In this document: one piece after another, positions 15,933 to 23,759 of the stretch | Numbering within the stretch: position 1 is the first letter of the stretch | Layout of the letters: every line of letters starts with the position of its first letter | Assembly (NCBI GenBank): GCA_014360015.1 | Contig: JACIYJ010000001.1 | Location: 409,570-473,569 of the forward strand | Length of the DNA stretch: 64,000 nucleotides | Source: Candidatus Aminicenantota bacterium | Lineage (GTDB): Bacteria > Acidobacteriota > Aminicenantia > Aminicenantales > Saccharicenantaceae | Reading direction: 5' to 3' | Notes under the pieces: generated by a model | What the model was told of the DNA's origin: nothing | Seen by the model: the letters and a program-made list of their open reading frames with translations, nothing else | Database searches by the model: none | Program-made: the position numbers and the translations under genes

Positions 15933-17498
15933 ATGGAAGAAAAAAAATACTATGCCCTGAGCAACCCAATCTCAGTGCTTCTGAATAAGGAACCTGAAGA
16001 TTTTAGAAGAAAAGATTTATTAAAATTAATCGAATTAAAACAACTGGAAAAAATAACCTTTCATTACATCGCTCTCGACGGTAAGCTCAAAGAACTGAAA
16101 ATTCCGGTGGCCAACGCCGGCCAGGCTGAAACCATCCTGGCTGAAGGTGAGAGGGTAGATGGGTCGTCGCTGTATAAAGGCCTGGTGGATATGGGTCTTT
16201 CTGACCTCTATGTCGTGCCAGTTTACCGGACAGCTTTTCTCAATCCTTTTGACGACAAGAGCCTGGATTTTATCTGCCGTTACCTGGATAAAAACGGACA
16301 GCCGGTCCACTTTGCTTTGGATAACATTCTGGCCAGAGCTCATCAACTGTTCAAACAGCATTCAGGACTGGAATTGAGGGCTCTGGGCGAGCTGGAGTTT
16401 TTCCTGCTCAGTGAGAACAATCAGAAGATTTATCCGGCTCAGAAACAGTGTGGTTATCATTCATCATCTCCTTTTCTCAAAAGCGGCCAGGTGCTGGATG
16501 AGATGGTTCACTACATCACCCAGATCACCGGGGCGGTTAAATACGCTCACAGTGAAGTCGGTTATGTGGAAAGTGTTCATAGTGACCTCGAAGAAATCAG
16601 CGGGAAACGAGCCGAGCAGCTGGAAATTGAATTTCTTCCCCGACCGGTTGAACAGATGGCTGACTATTTGGTCCTGGCTCGCTGGCTGATACGCAATGTA
16701 GCTTATAAACATGGAATGATCGCCACCTTCACCCCAAAAATTGAAGAAGGGGTGGCTGGTAATGGCCTTCATATTCATCTGGAGCTGGTGAAAAATGGTC
16801 AGAATGTCATGACCGGGGCTGATGGCCGGTTGAGCGAAGAAGCTTTGAGGCTGATCGGCGGTCTCTGTGAATATGCCGATTCTCTGACCGCTTTCGGCAA
16901 CACGGTTTCTTCGGCCTATTTAAGACTGGTTCCCAATTTAGAAGCACCTACCAGAATCTGCTGGAGTGATCTCAATCGCAGCGCCATGATTCGGGTTCCT
17001 CTCGGCTGGACCAACATCAGAAACCTGGCCAGGCTGGTCAATCCCGGAGAAGAAGATGAGCTGATAAGACAGGAAGGGCGACAGACGGTTGAACTTCGTT
17101 CTCCAGATGGTAGCGCTCTTATTCATCTGCTTTTAGCCGGGATTACCATGGCCGCTGATTGGGCTTTCAGAAAGGACCTGTCGATTTTTCAGGGCCGACA
17201 GCCTCTGGAGCTGGCTCAGAAACTCTATGTTCAGGGCAATATCTTCAAAGATAAAACTCTTCTGGAAACTTTGCCCAGGCTTCCGGGAAGCTGCGTGGAA
17301 TCAGCCAGAATTCTTAGAGAGAAAAGAGAACTATATGAGCGTGATGGCGTCTTTCCTCCCAGTATTATTGATTATGTGGCAAAAATGCTGGAAGAGGAAA
17401 ATGATGAATTCATGAATAAAAAATTGGCTGACCTGCCAGCTGATGACCGACTCCATGAGACCAGAAGAATCATGCACAAAGACCTCCACAAGCATTAA
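15933..17498 (+). CDS. Glutamine synthetase family protein, divergent type I-like
   Basis: A 521-residue enzyme of the glutamine synthetase fold, expected to ligate ammonia to glutamate with ATP. Catalytic blocks are present: GELEFFLL (about 151-158), EIEFLPRPVEQMADY (about 230-244), GNGLHIHLEL (about 274-283, compare NGSGMHxHxSL), PNLEAPTRICWSDLNRSAMI (about 332-351) and VELRSPDGSA (about 388-397). The usual adenylylation segment around NLYDLP is missing, so regulation by AdT is unlikely. Residues 60-100 contain the degenerate beta-grasp domain with VDGSSL. GS-like enzymes that make gamma-glutamyl-polyamines remain an alternative. GAGGGAGG precedes the ATG. A weak promoter (TTGTCA 15848-15853, spacer 17, ATAAAA) may lie upstream. 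Confidence 0.75.
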   Translation: MEEKKYYALSNPISVLLNKEPEDFRRKDLLKLIELKQLEKITFHYIALDGKLKELKIPVANAGQAETILAEGERVDGSSLYKGLVDMGLSDLYVVPVYRTAFLNPFDDKSLDFICRYLDKNGQPVHFALDNILARAHQLFKQHSGLELRALGELEFFLLSENNQKIYPAQKQCGYHSSSPFLKSGQVLDEMVHYITQITGAVKYAHSEVGYVESVHSDLEEISGKRAEQLEIEFLPRPVEQMADYLVLARWLIRNVAYKHGMIATFTPKIEEGVAGNGLHIHLELVKNGQNVMTGADGRLSEEALRLIGGLCEYADSLTAFGNTVSSAYLRLVPNLEAPTRICWSDLNRSAMIRVPLGWTNIRNLARLVNPGEEDELIRQEGRQTVELRSPDGSALIHLLLAGITMAADWAFRKDLSIFQGRQPLELAQKLYVQGNIFKDKTLLETLPRLPGSCVESARILREKRELYERDGVFPPSIIDYVAKMLEEENDEFMNKKLADLPADDRLHETRRIMHKDLHKH

Positions 17499-17578
17499 AA
17501 AGCATTAAACCGGAATTTAAACCGAGCCGGTTAGCACCAGGAGGAATCAATCTATATGCTTTTAAAGCTAATTGGCGC

Positions 17579-17617
17579 CAGAACTAATCGAGATAATCAC
17601 TTGGAGATTTAGTTCTG
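17579..17617. terminator. Weak hairpin between convergent glutamine synthetase and kinase genes
   Basis: A 9-bp inverted repeat (CAGAACTAA / TTAGTTCTG) with a 21-base loop is followed by ATTTTAAAAAA. It lies in the 280-base gap between convergent genes; the stem is AT-rich, so its role as terminator is uncertain. No gene was seen in the rest of the gap. Confidence 0.3.
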
Positions 17618-17778
17618 ATTTTAAAAAACCTATTCAGGTCGTTTCAAACCGACGGCTGGAAAAGAGGAACTCGATTAAAGATTGCCACTTTGAAAGAATA
17701 GCGATAATAAATATTAAGCCGATTGGGTTCAAGTATTTCGACCAAAAAACTTCTTGAGTGATATAACTTCTGTTTCTT

Positions 17779-19314
17779 TTATTTTCTGTTTTGAAACATC
17801 CTAAGGTTGACGAATCGTCGGTGGTCAATGAATTCAGCGGAAAGAGTCTGCCAGAGGGAGTTGAAACGCTGCTGGAGTTCTTGATAGAAAGCTGCCAGGT
17901 TTTTGTCAGGAACAGCGGCCAGAGTATCCTTTTTTATCAGTTCTCTGACCAACTCAGCCAGATTAATTTTTTCGCCTTTTTCCTGCTTATAACACCAGAT
18001 AGCCTGAAGGGCTGCTCCATAAGCTGCTGATTCTGGTTCCTGGAGAGTAACCACAGGTATTTGGAAAATATCGGCCACCACCTGCAGCCAGGTCTGGCTT
18101 CTGGCTCCACCGCCGGTTGCTCTAATTTCTTCAGGCTTAAGTCCGAGAGATTTCATCCTGGCCAGGCCATAGCCGAGATTGAGAATCGTACCTTCAATTA
18201 TGGCCCGGGCCAAATTGGGCTGGTTAAAATTCTGGCGATTCAGGCCAAAAAACACAGCCGAAGCCTGGGGCAAGACTGGAACTCTTTCTCCGTCCACAAA
18301 AGGTAAAAAGATCAGTCCGGCTGCCCCTGGTTCAGCCGCTTTGACCAGATTTTCCAAACCTTCGTTATCGAGGTCAAAAAGCTCTTTGAACAACTCAGTG
18401 GTATTGGTGACATTCATGGTGCAGAGCAGAGGAAGCCAGCCCCCGGTACTGTCGCAGAAAGCCGCGATTTCACCATCAGGATCGATAAAAGGTTGTCCAG
18501 AATAGGAAAAAATAGTTCCAGAAGTTCCTAAGCTTAGAGTGCAGAGGCCTTCTGAAACGTTTCCAGTGCCGATAGCAGCCATCATATTGTCACCGCCACC
18601 ACCTGAAACCAGGACTTTTTTAAAGCCAAATTTTTCTGCCACTTCCTTTTTAACATAGCCGACAGGTTCCTTAGGGTGAGAAAGCGGAGGTAATTTTTTC
18701 TTCAGGTCAGGGTCTATGACCGTAAGAGCTTCCTGGTGCCAGCAGAGGTTTCTGATGTCCATCAGACCGGTGCCAGAAGCATCTCCGTATTCCATATGAG
18801 GCTGACCGGTCAGGTAAAAATTAAGATAGTTGTGGGGCAAAAGAATCAGATGAAGTTGTCGGTAATTTTGTGGCTCATGCTTTTTCAACCAGAGAATTTT
18901 GGAGGCAGTATAGCCCACAGCCAGGCTGATTCCCAGTTTATCGATAAAAGCTTTTTTCCCGCCCAAAGCCTGGATGATTTCTTCTGTTTCTTCAACTGTT
19001 GAGGTGTCATTCCAGAGCTTGGCCGGTCTGATTGGCCGGAAATTTTCATCCAAGGGAACAAACCCGTGCTGCTGACCAGAAATACCTAAGCAGACTATTT
19101 CAGAAAGTTTGATTCCAGCTGATTTCAAAGCTTCCGTAACGGCTTCTTCCATGGCTTTAATCCAGGTCTCCGGGTGCTGTTCGGATTCACCGGGTTTAAG
19201 ACCGGTCACCATTTGATGACGGCCATAGCCCCGGCCAAGAACCTGGCCTGATTCCAGCTCAACTACTAAAGCTTTGGTTCCCTGAGTGCCGGAGTCAATT
19301 CCCAAAGAGTACAT
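17779..19314 (-). CDS. xylB: FGGY-family carbohydrate kinase, xylulokinase-type
   Basis: A 511-residue FGGY kinase. The N-terminal ATP-binding lobe starts GIDSGTQGTKALVVE (phosphate-1 motif), the substrate motif GISGQQHGFVPLD with LWNDTSTVEE follows (about 83-120), and the C-terminal lobe has SLGTSGTIF (about 260-268) and ATGGGARSQTWLQVVADIFQ (about 396-415). The pattern fits xylulokinase (D-xylulose to D-xylulose-5-phosphate), although some XylB-like enzymes use other ketoses. The last gene of a minus-strand run after the symporter gene, with a 17-base gap and AGGAGG before its ATG. No xylose isomerase is seen, so the true sugar is unproven. Confidence 0.85.
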   Translation of the reverse strand: MYSLGIDSGTQGTKALVVELESGQVLGRGYGRHQMVTGLKPGESEQHPETWIKAMEEAVTEALKSAGIKLSEIVCLGISGQQHGFVPLDENFRPIRPAKLWNDTSTVEETEEIIQALGGKKAFIDKLGISLAVGYTASKILWLKKHEPQNYRQLHLILLPHNYLNFYLTGQPHMEYGDASGTGLMDIRNLCWHQEALTVIDPDLKKKLPPLSHPKEPVGYVKKEVAEKFGFKKVLVSGGGGDNMMAAIGTGNVSEGLCTLSLGTSGTIFSYSGQPFIDPDGEIAAFCDSTGGWLPLLCTMNVTNTTELFKELFDLDNEGLENLVKAAEPGAAGLIFLPFVDGERVPVLPQASAVFFGLNRQNFNQPNLARAIIEGTILNLGYGLARMKSLGLKPEEIRATGGGARSQTWLQVVADIFQIPVVTLQEPESAAYGAALQAIWCYKQEKGEKINLAELVRELIKKDTLAAVPDKNLAAFYQELQQRFNSLWQTLSAEFIDHRRFVNLRMFQNRK

Positions 19315-19331
19315 GTAGTCCTCCTGTAAAA

Positions 19332-21110
19332 TCAGTCAGCCTGGCTCTTAGCTCCAGCCCAGATTTTTCCCATGATTTTAATTAGAACAAAGGTGCTGAC
19401 CGCGAAAAGAACACTCCAGAAAATTCCCAGAGGAATTCTTCCGTAAATATAAGCTCCAGCTCCGAAAAGTGCTGAATAGACAAACAGGCAGCCAGTAACC
19501 CAGCCAACAAAAGACAGAGTCAGGCTGTCGGCAGATGGCTCCAGTCCGGCTTCTTGTCTGATTTTTTTCCAGCCAGGTCCGGCTGGCTTTACCAGCTTGT
19601 AGAAAGATATCAATTTCTCTTTATCCACCGGTTTGGTCAGATAGGTGACTATCAGCCAGACTACAGTGGTAAAGGCGATGGTCACCACGAGCGAAATATG
19701 CTGGGGAACAGGATGACCGGTTTTGCCGCGAATAAAGAAGTAAACAGCCACACTGAACGAACTGGCCATGGCTGCTATTTCTGTCCAGGCATTGATGCGC
19801 CACCAGAACCAACGCAGTAAATAAATCAATCCTGTTCCGGCGCCTATGGACAGCATCAGGTCAAAACTGGCTTTGGCTGATTCTAAAACAAAGGTTAGTA
19901 GACTGGCCAAAATCATCAGGATGACAGTCATAACTCTTCCCGCGGCCACATAATGCTTTTCATCAGCGCCAGGATGAATAAAACGACGGTAAAAATCATG
20001 GACCACATAAGAGCTTCCCCAATTAAGATGGGTGACCAGAGTGGACACATAAGCGGCCAACAGCCCGGCAACCATTATACCCAGAAAACCATGTGGCAGA
20101 AACTTGAGCATGGCCGGATAGGCCATATCATTGCCAATGAGCCTTGGGTCAACGTTGGGAAAAGCTTTCTGGATGTCAGAAAGGTTAGGGTAAATTATAA
20201 AAGAGCACAGGGCTACCAGAATCCAGGGCCAGGGCCTGAGAGCATAATGGGCGGCGTTGAAAAACAGCGTTCCATAGAGAGCATCTTTTTCACTTTTAGC
20301 TGCCAGCATTCTCTGAGCGATGTAGCTACCACCACCCGGTTCAGCTCCCGGATACCAGACTGACCACCACTGGATAGCGACCGGGATGATAAAAATTGAC
20401 AGGGCCACCGTCCAATTGCCAAAATCAGGTAACAGGCCGATGGTTTTGGGGTCAAGTTTTTGAAAAAGTCCAGACAAACCACCAATTTCAGGTTGCTTAA
20501 GAGCAAAAATAGCGGCTGAAAATGCGCCGGTCATAGCAATGCCGAATTGAATTAAATCTACCACCAGCACTCCCCAGAGACCGGCGGTAGCGGCAAAAAT
20601 GATATTGATAATGCTGCAGATAATCAGAGTCCTGGTCATCGGCCAGCCTAAGAGGACATTGGCAATTTTAGCGGCTGCCAGGTTGACTGAAGCCATAATG
20701 ACGCAGTTAAAAAACAACCCGAGATAGATGGCTCGGAAACCGCGGACAAAAGAAGCTGGTTTGCCAGAATAACGCAGTTCATAGAATTCCAGGTCGGTCA
20801 GTACCTGAGACCTTCTCCACAGGCGAGCATAAAAAAAGACGGTCATCATTCCGGTTAGTAAAAAAGCCCACCAGACCCAGTTGCCAGCCACACCGTTGTT
20901 CCTGACGATGTTGGTCACCAGATTGGGGGTGTCGGTGCTGAAGGTGGTGGCCACCATGGAGACACCAATCAGCCACCAGGGTGCAGCCCGGCCAGAAGTG
21001 AAAAACTCGGCCGTATTTTTTCCAGCCCGGCGGCTGAGAATCAGAGGTGGTAAAAAGCAGATGCTGATAGAAGCAATGACTATTATCCAGTCGAGTAAGG
21101 TTAGATGCAT
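19332..21110 (-). CDS. Sodium:solute symporter (SSS/SLC5 family)
   Basis: A 592-residue inner-membrane transporter with about 13-14 hydrophobic helices. It starts LLDWIIVIASISI and has the SSS signature region SRRAGKNTAEFFTSGR (about 26-41) and WWLIGVSMVATTFSTDTPN (about 45-63), which carries residues near the Na1/Na2 sites. Its partner gene downstream is the FGGY kinase, and nagB and a ROK kinase lie upstream on the same strand. This suggests sugar, or amino-sugar, uptake coupled to sodium. A candidate promoter (21148-21177) just upstream implies that the symporter and xylB may also be transcribed separately from nagB. Confidence 0.85.
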   Translation of the reverse strand: MHLTLLDWIIVIASISICFLPPLILSRRAGKNTAEFFTSGRAAPWWLIGVSMVATTFSTDTPNLVTNIVRNNGVAGNWVWWAFLLTGMMTVFFYARLWRRSQVLTDLEFYELRYSGKPASFVRGFRAIYLGLFFNCVIMASVNLAAAKIANVLLGWPMTRTLIICSIINIIFAATAGLWGVLVVDLIQFGIAMTGAFSAAIFALKQPEIGGLSGLFQKLDPKTIGLLPDFGNWTVALSIFIIPVAIQWWSVWYPGAEPGGGSYIAQRMLAAKSEKDALYGTLFFNAAHYALRPWPWILVALCSFIIYPNLSDIQKAFPNVDPRLIGNDMAYPAMLKFLPHGFLGIMVAGLLAAYVSTLVTHLNWGSSYVVHDFYRRFIHPGADEKHYVAAGRVMTVILMILASLLTFVLESAKASFDLMLSIGAGTGLIYLLRWFWWRINAWTEIAAMASSFSVAVYFFIRGKTGHPVPQHISLVVTIAFTTVVWLIVTYLTKPVDKEKLISFYKLVKPAGPGWKKIRQEAGLEPSADSLTLSFVGWVTGCLFVYSALFGAGAYIYGRIPLGIFWSVLFAVSTFVLIKIMGKIWAGAKSQAD

Positions 21111-21147
21111 TTTTCAATCCTTCTCTTTAAACTTTTTCAGTTGAATT

Positions 21148-21177
21148 CTTATATCACAGGCTGGAAAATCAAGTCAA
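21148..21177 (-). promoter_or_regulatory. Internal promoter before the symporter gene
   Basis: On the minus strand TTGACT (21177-21172) and TATAAG (21153-21148) have an 18-base spacer, about 37 bases before the ATG of the symporter. Confidence 0.45.
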
Positions 21178-21207
21178 AAAATAGATAGAAAGAATTTGCT
21201 CGCCGGC

Positions 21208-21990
21208 TCAGAATTTCTGCCATTCGGGTTTGTGCTCATAAACCCACTGATAATAGTCAACATGCTTGAGCTCGGAAGCGGCATCGCGGTCCAGGAGAAT
21301 TATGGCTCTGGGATGAAGCTGAAGAGCCGAAGCGGGGACCATCGAAGTTACCGGCCCTTCCACGGCCATGGCGATGGCTTTAGCTTTTTTCTTGCCAAAA
21401 GCCATCAGCAGACAGATACGAGCCTCGAGAATGGTACCGATGCCCATAGTAATGGCATGATAAGGGACGTTTTCTTCGCCGCCGAAAAAGACAGCATTAT
21501 CTTTCCTTGTCTGGTCGGTCAGAGTCTTGATTCTGGTTCTGGAAGCAAGCGACGAGGAAGGCTCGTTGAAGCCAATATGTCCATCCGTGCCCACTCCCAG
21601 AATCTGAACATCTATTCCACCGGCCGCTTTTATTTCTTGTTCATACTTTTCACAATAGGCTGGGATATCTTGAGCCAGACCGTCGGGAATATGAACATTC
21701 TCAGGCTTAATGTTGATCTGACTGAACAGATTTTTCCACATGTATTGATGAAAGGAAGCCGGATGGTCTGGAGAAAGGCCGACGTATTCATCCAGATTAA
21801 AGGCTATCACCCGGCTGAAATCCAGACCTTCCTCTTTGTGCATTTTGATTAGAATTTTATAGAGAAGCAGGGGAGTGTTGCCGGTAGCAAAACCAATTAC
21901 CGGCTGCGGTTTTTCCTGGATGATTTTTTTTATGAGTCGGGCAGCTAGCCAACTGGCTTTTTCACTATCAGGCTGGATGATGATTTCCAT
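21208..21990 (-). CDS. nagB: Glucosamine-6-phosphate deaminase
   Basis: A 260-residue enzyme converting glucosamine-6-phosphate to fructose-6-phosphate and ammonia. Family motifs are GFATGNTPLLLY (about 34-45), FNLDEYVGLSPDHPASFHQYM (about 64-84, with the catalytic Asp) and GVGTDGHIGFNEP (about 131-143, with the His-Glu pair). A final TSMVPASALQLHP also matches. Length equals the NagB norm. It lies 59 bases after the ROK-type gene, in the same direction, with GAGGG before the ATG, so they are probably co-transcribed. No nagA (deacetylase) was found in the window. Confidence 0.95.
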   Translation of the reverse strand: MEIIIQPDSEKASWLAARLIKKIIQEKPQPVIGFATGNTPLLLYKILIKMHKEEGLDFSRVIAFNLDEYVGLSPDHPASFHQYMWKNLFSQINIKPENVHIPDGLAQDIPAYCEKYEQEIKAAGGIDVQILGVGTDGHIGFNEPSSSLASRTRIKTLTDQTRKDNAVFFGGEENVPYHAITMGIGTILEARICLLMAFGKKKAKAIAMAVEGPVTSMVPASALQLHPRAIILLDRDAASELKHVDYYQWVYEHKPEWQKF

Positions 21991-22049
21991 GTTTAACCCT
22001 CTTGTTCTTTTATTTTTTATTTTTTTTTATTTTTCAAAACTTTTTCAAT

Positions 22050-23459
22050 CTATTTTTTAATCTCAGGAAGGGTGGCGGCAGCCACAGCCTGGCCAACCCG
22101 GCGGCTCTTTTCGTCCGATAGATGGATTTTGATTTTTTGGCTCAACTCAGGAAATTCCTTAGCGATAACTTTTTCTGCTTCCTGTTTGATCAGCTCACCA
22201 CCCTGACCCGAAGTTACCCGGCCAAGTATCATCAAATTGCGGTAATCGTAGAAGATTGAATAGAGGTGAGCAGTATAGCCAAGATACACGCCAATGTCTT
22301 TAAAAATTTGAATGGCCTGGTCATCGCCTTTTTCAGCCAGAGCCTGAATTTCTTTAAGCCTCTCAGGAAGCCTTTTTTCTTCGGAAAATTGAAACCCGGC
22401 CGAAAGAGCGAGCTTGTTCACAGCTTGCTGGGAAAAATACATGGCTCCAACACCCCGGTCTCCCGACCATTCATCAACTGCAGCTTCCGGATTGAGGTCA
22501 ACCGGAGCGAAAGCCAGTTCATCCAGCCAGCCGGGTAAATGTCCAGAAGGATTGAGATAGCCTCCAGCTTCGCTCGAACCCATGGCTATTCCCAGCACTG
22601 CGGTTTGGTTAAGACTGAGGTAACCGGCTAAAGCGGTGACTTCGCCGTCGTTTATTACTTCAAAAGGCACTCCCCATTCTTTCTGCATTTCCAAGAAAAG
22701 ATTTTTTACCTTCTTCTCAAAAACCTCTCTTGGAACGGCCCGGAAAAGAGAGGCAATCCTGACCTGGTTATTAATGTAAATTCCGGCTGCACTCCCACCA
22801 ATGGCTTCAACTTTTGGCAAGAAAGAAGCGGCTTTCTTCAGACCGGCTTGGATATGCTCATAATGATAGTTAGGGTCAGATTGTTCCTGGGGATTCCAGG
22901 GAATTTCTTCGCTGAAGACCACTTCACCATCTTTTAAGGCGGCCACCTTAAAATCGCTGGCTCCCAGATCGAAACCCAGCCGGCAGCCGTCAAAATGGCC
23001 GCCGAGAATCAACTGGCTTTCCTTTTCTTCAGGAAATTCATCTGCTTTTACCAGCACCACCTCAAACGGCTTTTCATAAACTGTGCTCATCAGGTTGACG
23101 TCAAATTTTCTTTCACCATGAGGAGAATATTGATTCTTAAGATGCTGATAAATAACTTCCGGCCCCTGAAAATAGATTTTCCAGCCACCTTTTTGCCATA
23201 GTAAAAATTTGACCAGCCGCTCAACATAGGTCAAGGTCAAGGGGAGAGTGAAATCAGTCAGCGGCAGAATTTTTGTTTTCCAGGTGGAAATTAGGTGGTT
23301 TTCTCGTTCGATGCCAATTCTTATTTCATTGCTTTCCGGCTGAGCTTTTTCCTGATACCAGGAAAAGAAAAGCCCCAGTGGCAGGAAATTTGGATCAAAG
23401 GAGGGCTGGAAATTCGGTCTTATTTCTCCTGCTAATTGTTCGACTATTTCTTTTTTCAT
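22050..23459 (-). CDS. ROK/hexokinase-like sugar kinase with N-terminal extension
   Basis: A 469-residue protein. The first 155 residues form an extension of unknown fold. The kinase-like part starts GCRLGFDLGASDFKVAALKDG (about 156-176), a phosphate-1 loop. It continues with AIGGSAAGIYINN (about 215), EVINDGEVTALAGYL (about 262-276, catalytic Asp region) and GIAMGSSEAGGYLNPSG (about 280-296). The cysteine-based zinc motif of classical ROK proteins (CGQKGCxE) is not present. The start is ATG 23459 with GGGAGG; an ATG 39 bases upstream lies inside the promoter. It may phosphorylate an amino sugar feeding NagB, but a regulatory or non-sugar role cannot be excluded. Confidence 0.65.
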   Translation of the reverse strand: MKKEIVEQLAGEIRPNFQPSFDPNFLPLGLFFSWYQEKAQPESNEIRIGIERENHLISTWKTKILPLTDFTLPLTLTYVERLVKFLLWQKGGWKIYFQGPEVIYQHLKNQYSPHGERKFDVNLMSTVYEKPFEVVLVKADEFPEEKESQLILGGHFDGCRLGFDLGASDFKVAALKDGEVVFSEEIPWNPQEQSDPNYHYEHIQAGLKKAASFLPKVEAIGGSAAGIYINNQVRIASLFRAVPREVFEKKVKNLFLEMQKEWGVPFEVINDGEVTALAGYLSLNQTAVLGIAMGSSEAGGYLNPSGHLPGWLDELAFAPVDLNPEAAVDEWSGDRGVGAMYFSQQAVNKLALSAGFQFSEEKRLPERLKEIQALAEKGDDQAIQIFKDIGVYLGYTAHLYSIFYDYRNLMILGRVTSGQGGELIKQEAEKVIAKEFPELSQKIKIHLSDEKSRRVGQAVAAATLPEIKK

Positions 23460-23481
23460 TCTGGCCACCTCCCGGGTTAAA

Positions 23482-23510
23482 ATTATAGCAGTAATCAACC
23501 GGGCTGACGA
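23482..23510 (-). promoter_or_regulatory. Promoter of the ROK-nagB operon
   Basis: On the minus strand TCGTCA (23510-23505) and a perfect TATAAT (23487-23482) have a 17-base spacer, 22 bases before ATG 23459. Its position rules out the upstream ATG as start. Confidence 0.55.
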
Positions 23511-23530
23511 TAGGTTTTTCTGAAGAAAGG

Positions 23531-23553
23531 CAAATTGATAATCAAATTGATAA
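23531..23553. repeat. Tandem 12-bp-period repeat upstream of the sugar-kinase promoter
   Basis: CAAATTGATAA occurs twice, with a single base between, centred about 32 bases upstream of the -35 box of the ROK-nagB promoter. The one-helical-turn spacing suits two protomers of a DNA-binding regulator. The remaining 200 bases up to 23759 hold no gene. Confidence 0.4.
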
Positions 23554-23759
23554 ATTAGTCAGGGCTGAATTATCGTAGCCTCCAGAAAAAGTATTGAACA
23601 GTTTTCTTCAGGCAAAATTTAACAGCCAAATTAAATCGGAACCGCTCAAATAGTCGTTATCCTGGTCTTTTTAAGATTGACAACCGACCGCTTCTAAAAT
23701 AGCATTAGCTTGGTTAGATTATCTCAAGATTATTCAATAAACAGGCAGGACGATTGAAA

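Noticed and set aside
21196..21852. 218-codon plus-strand frame opposite nagB
   Set aside because: nagB is certain on the minus strand; this is a shadow frame.
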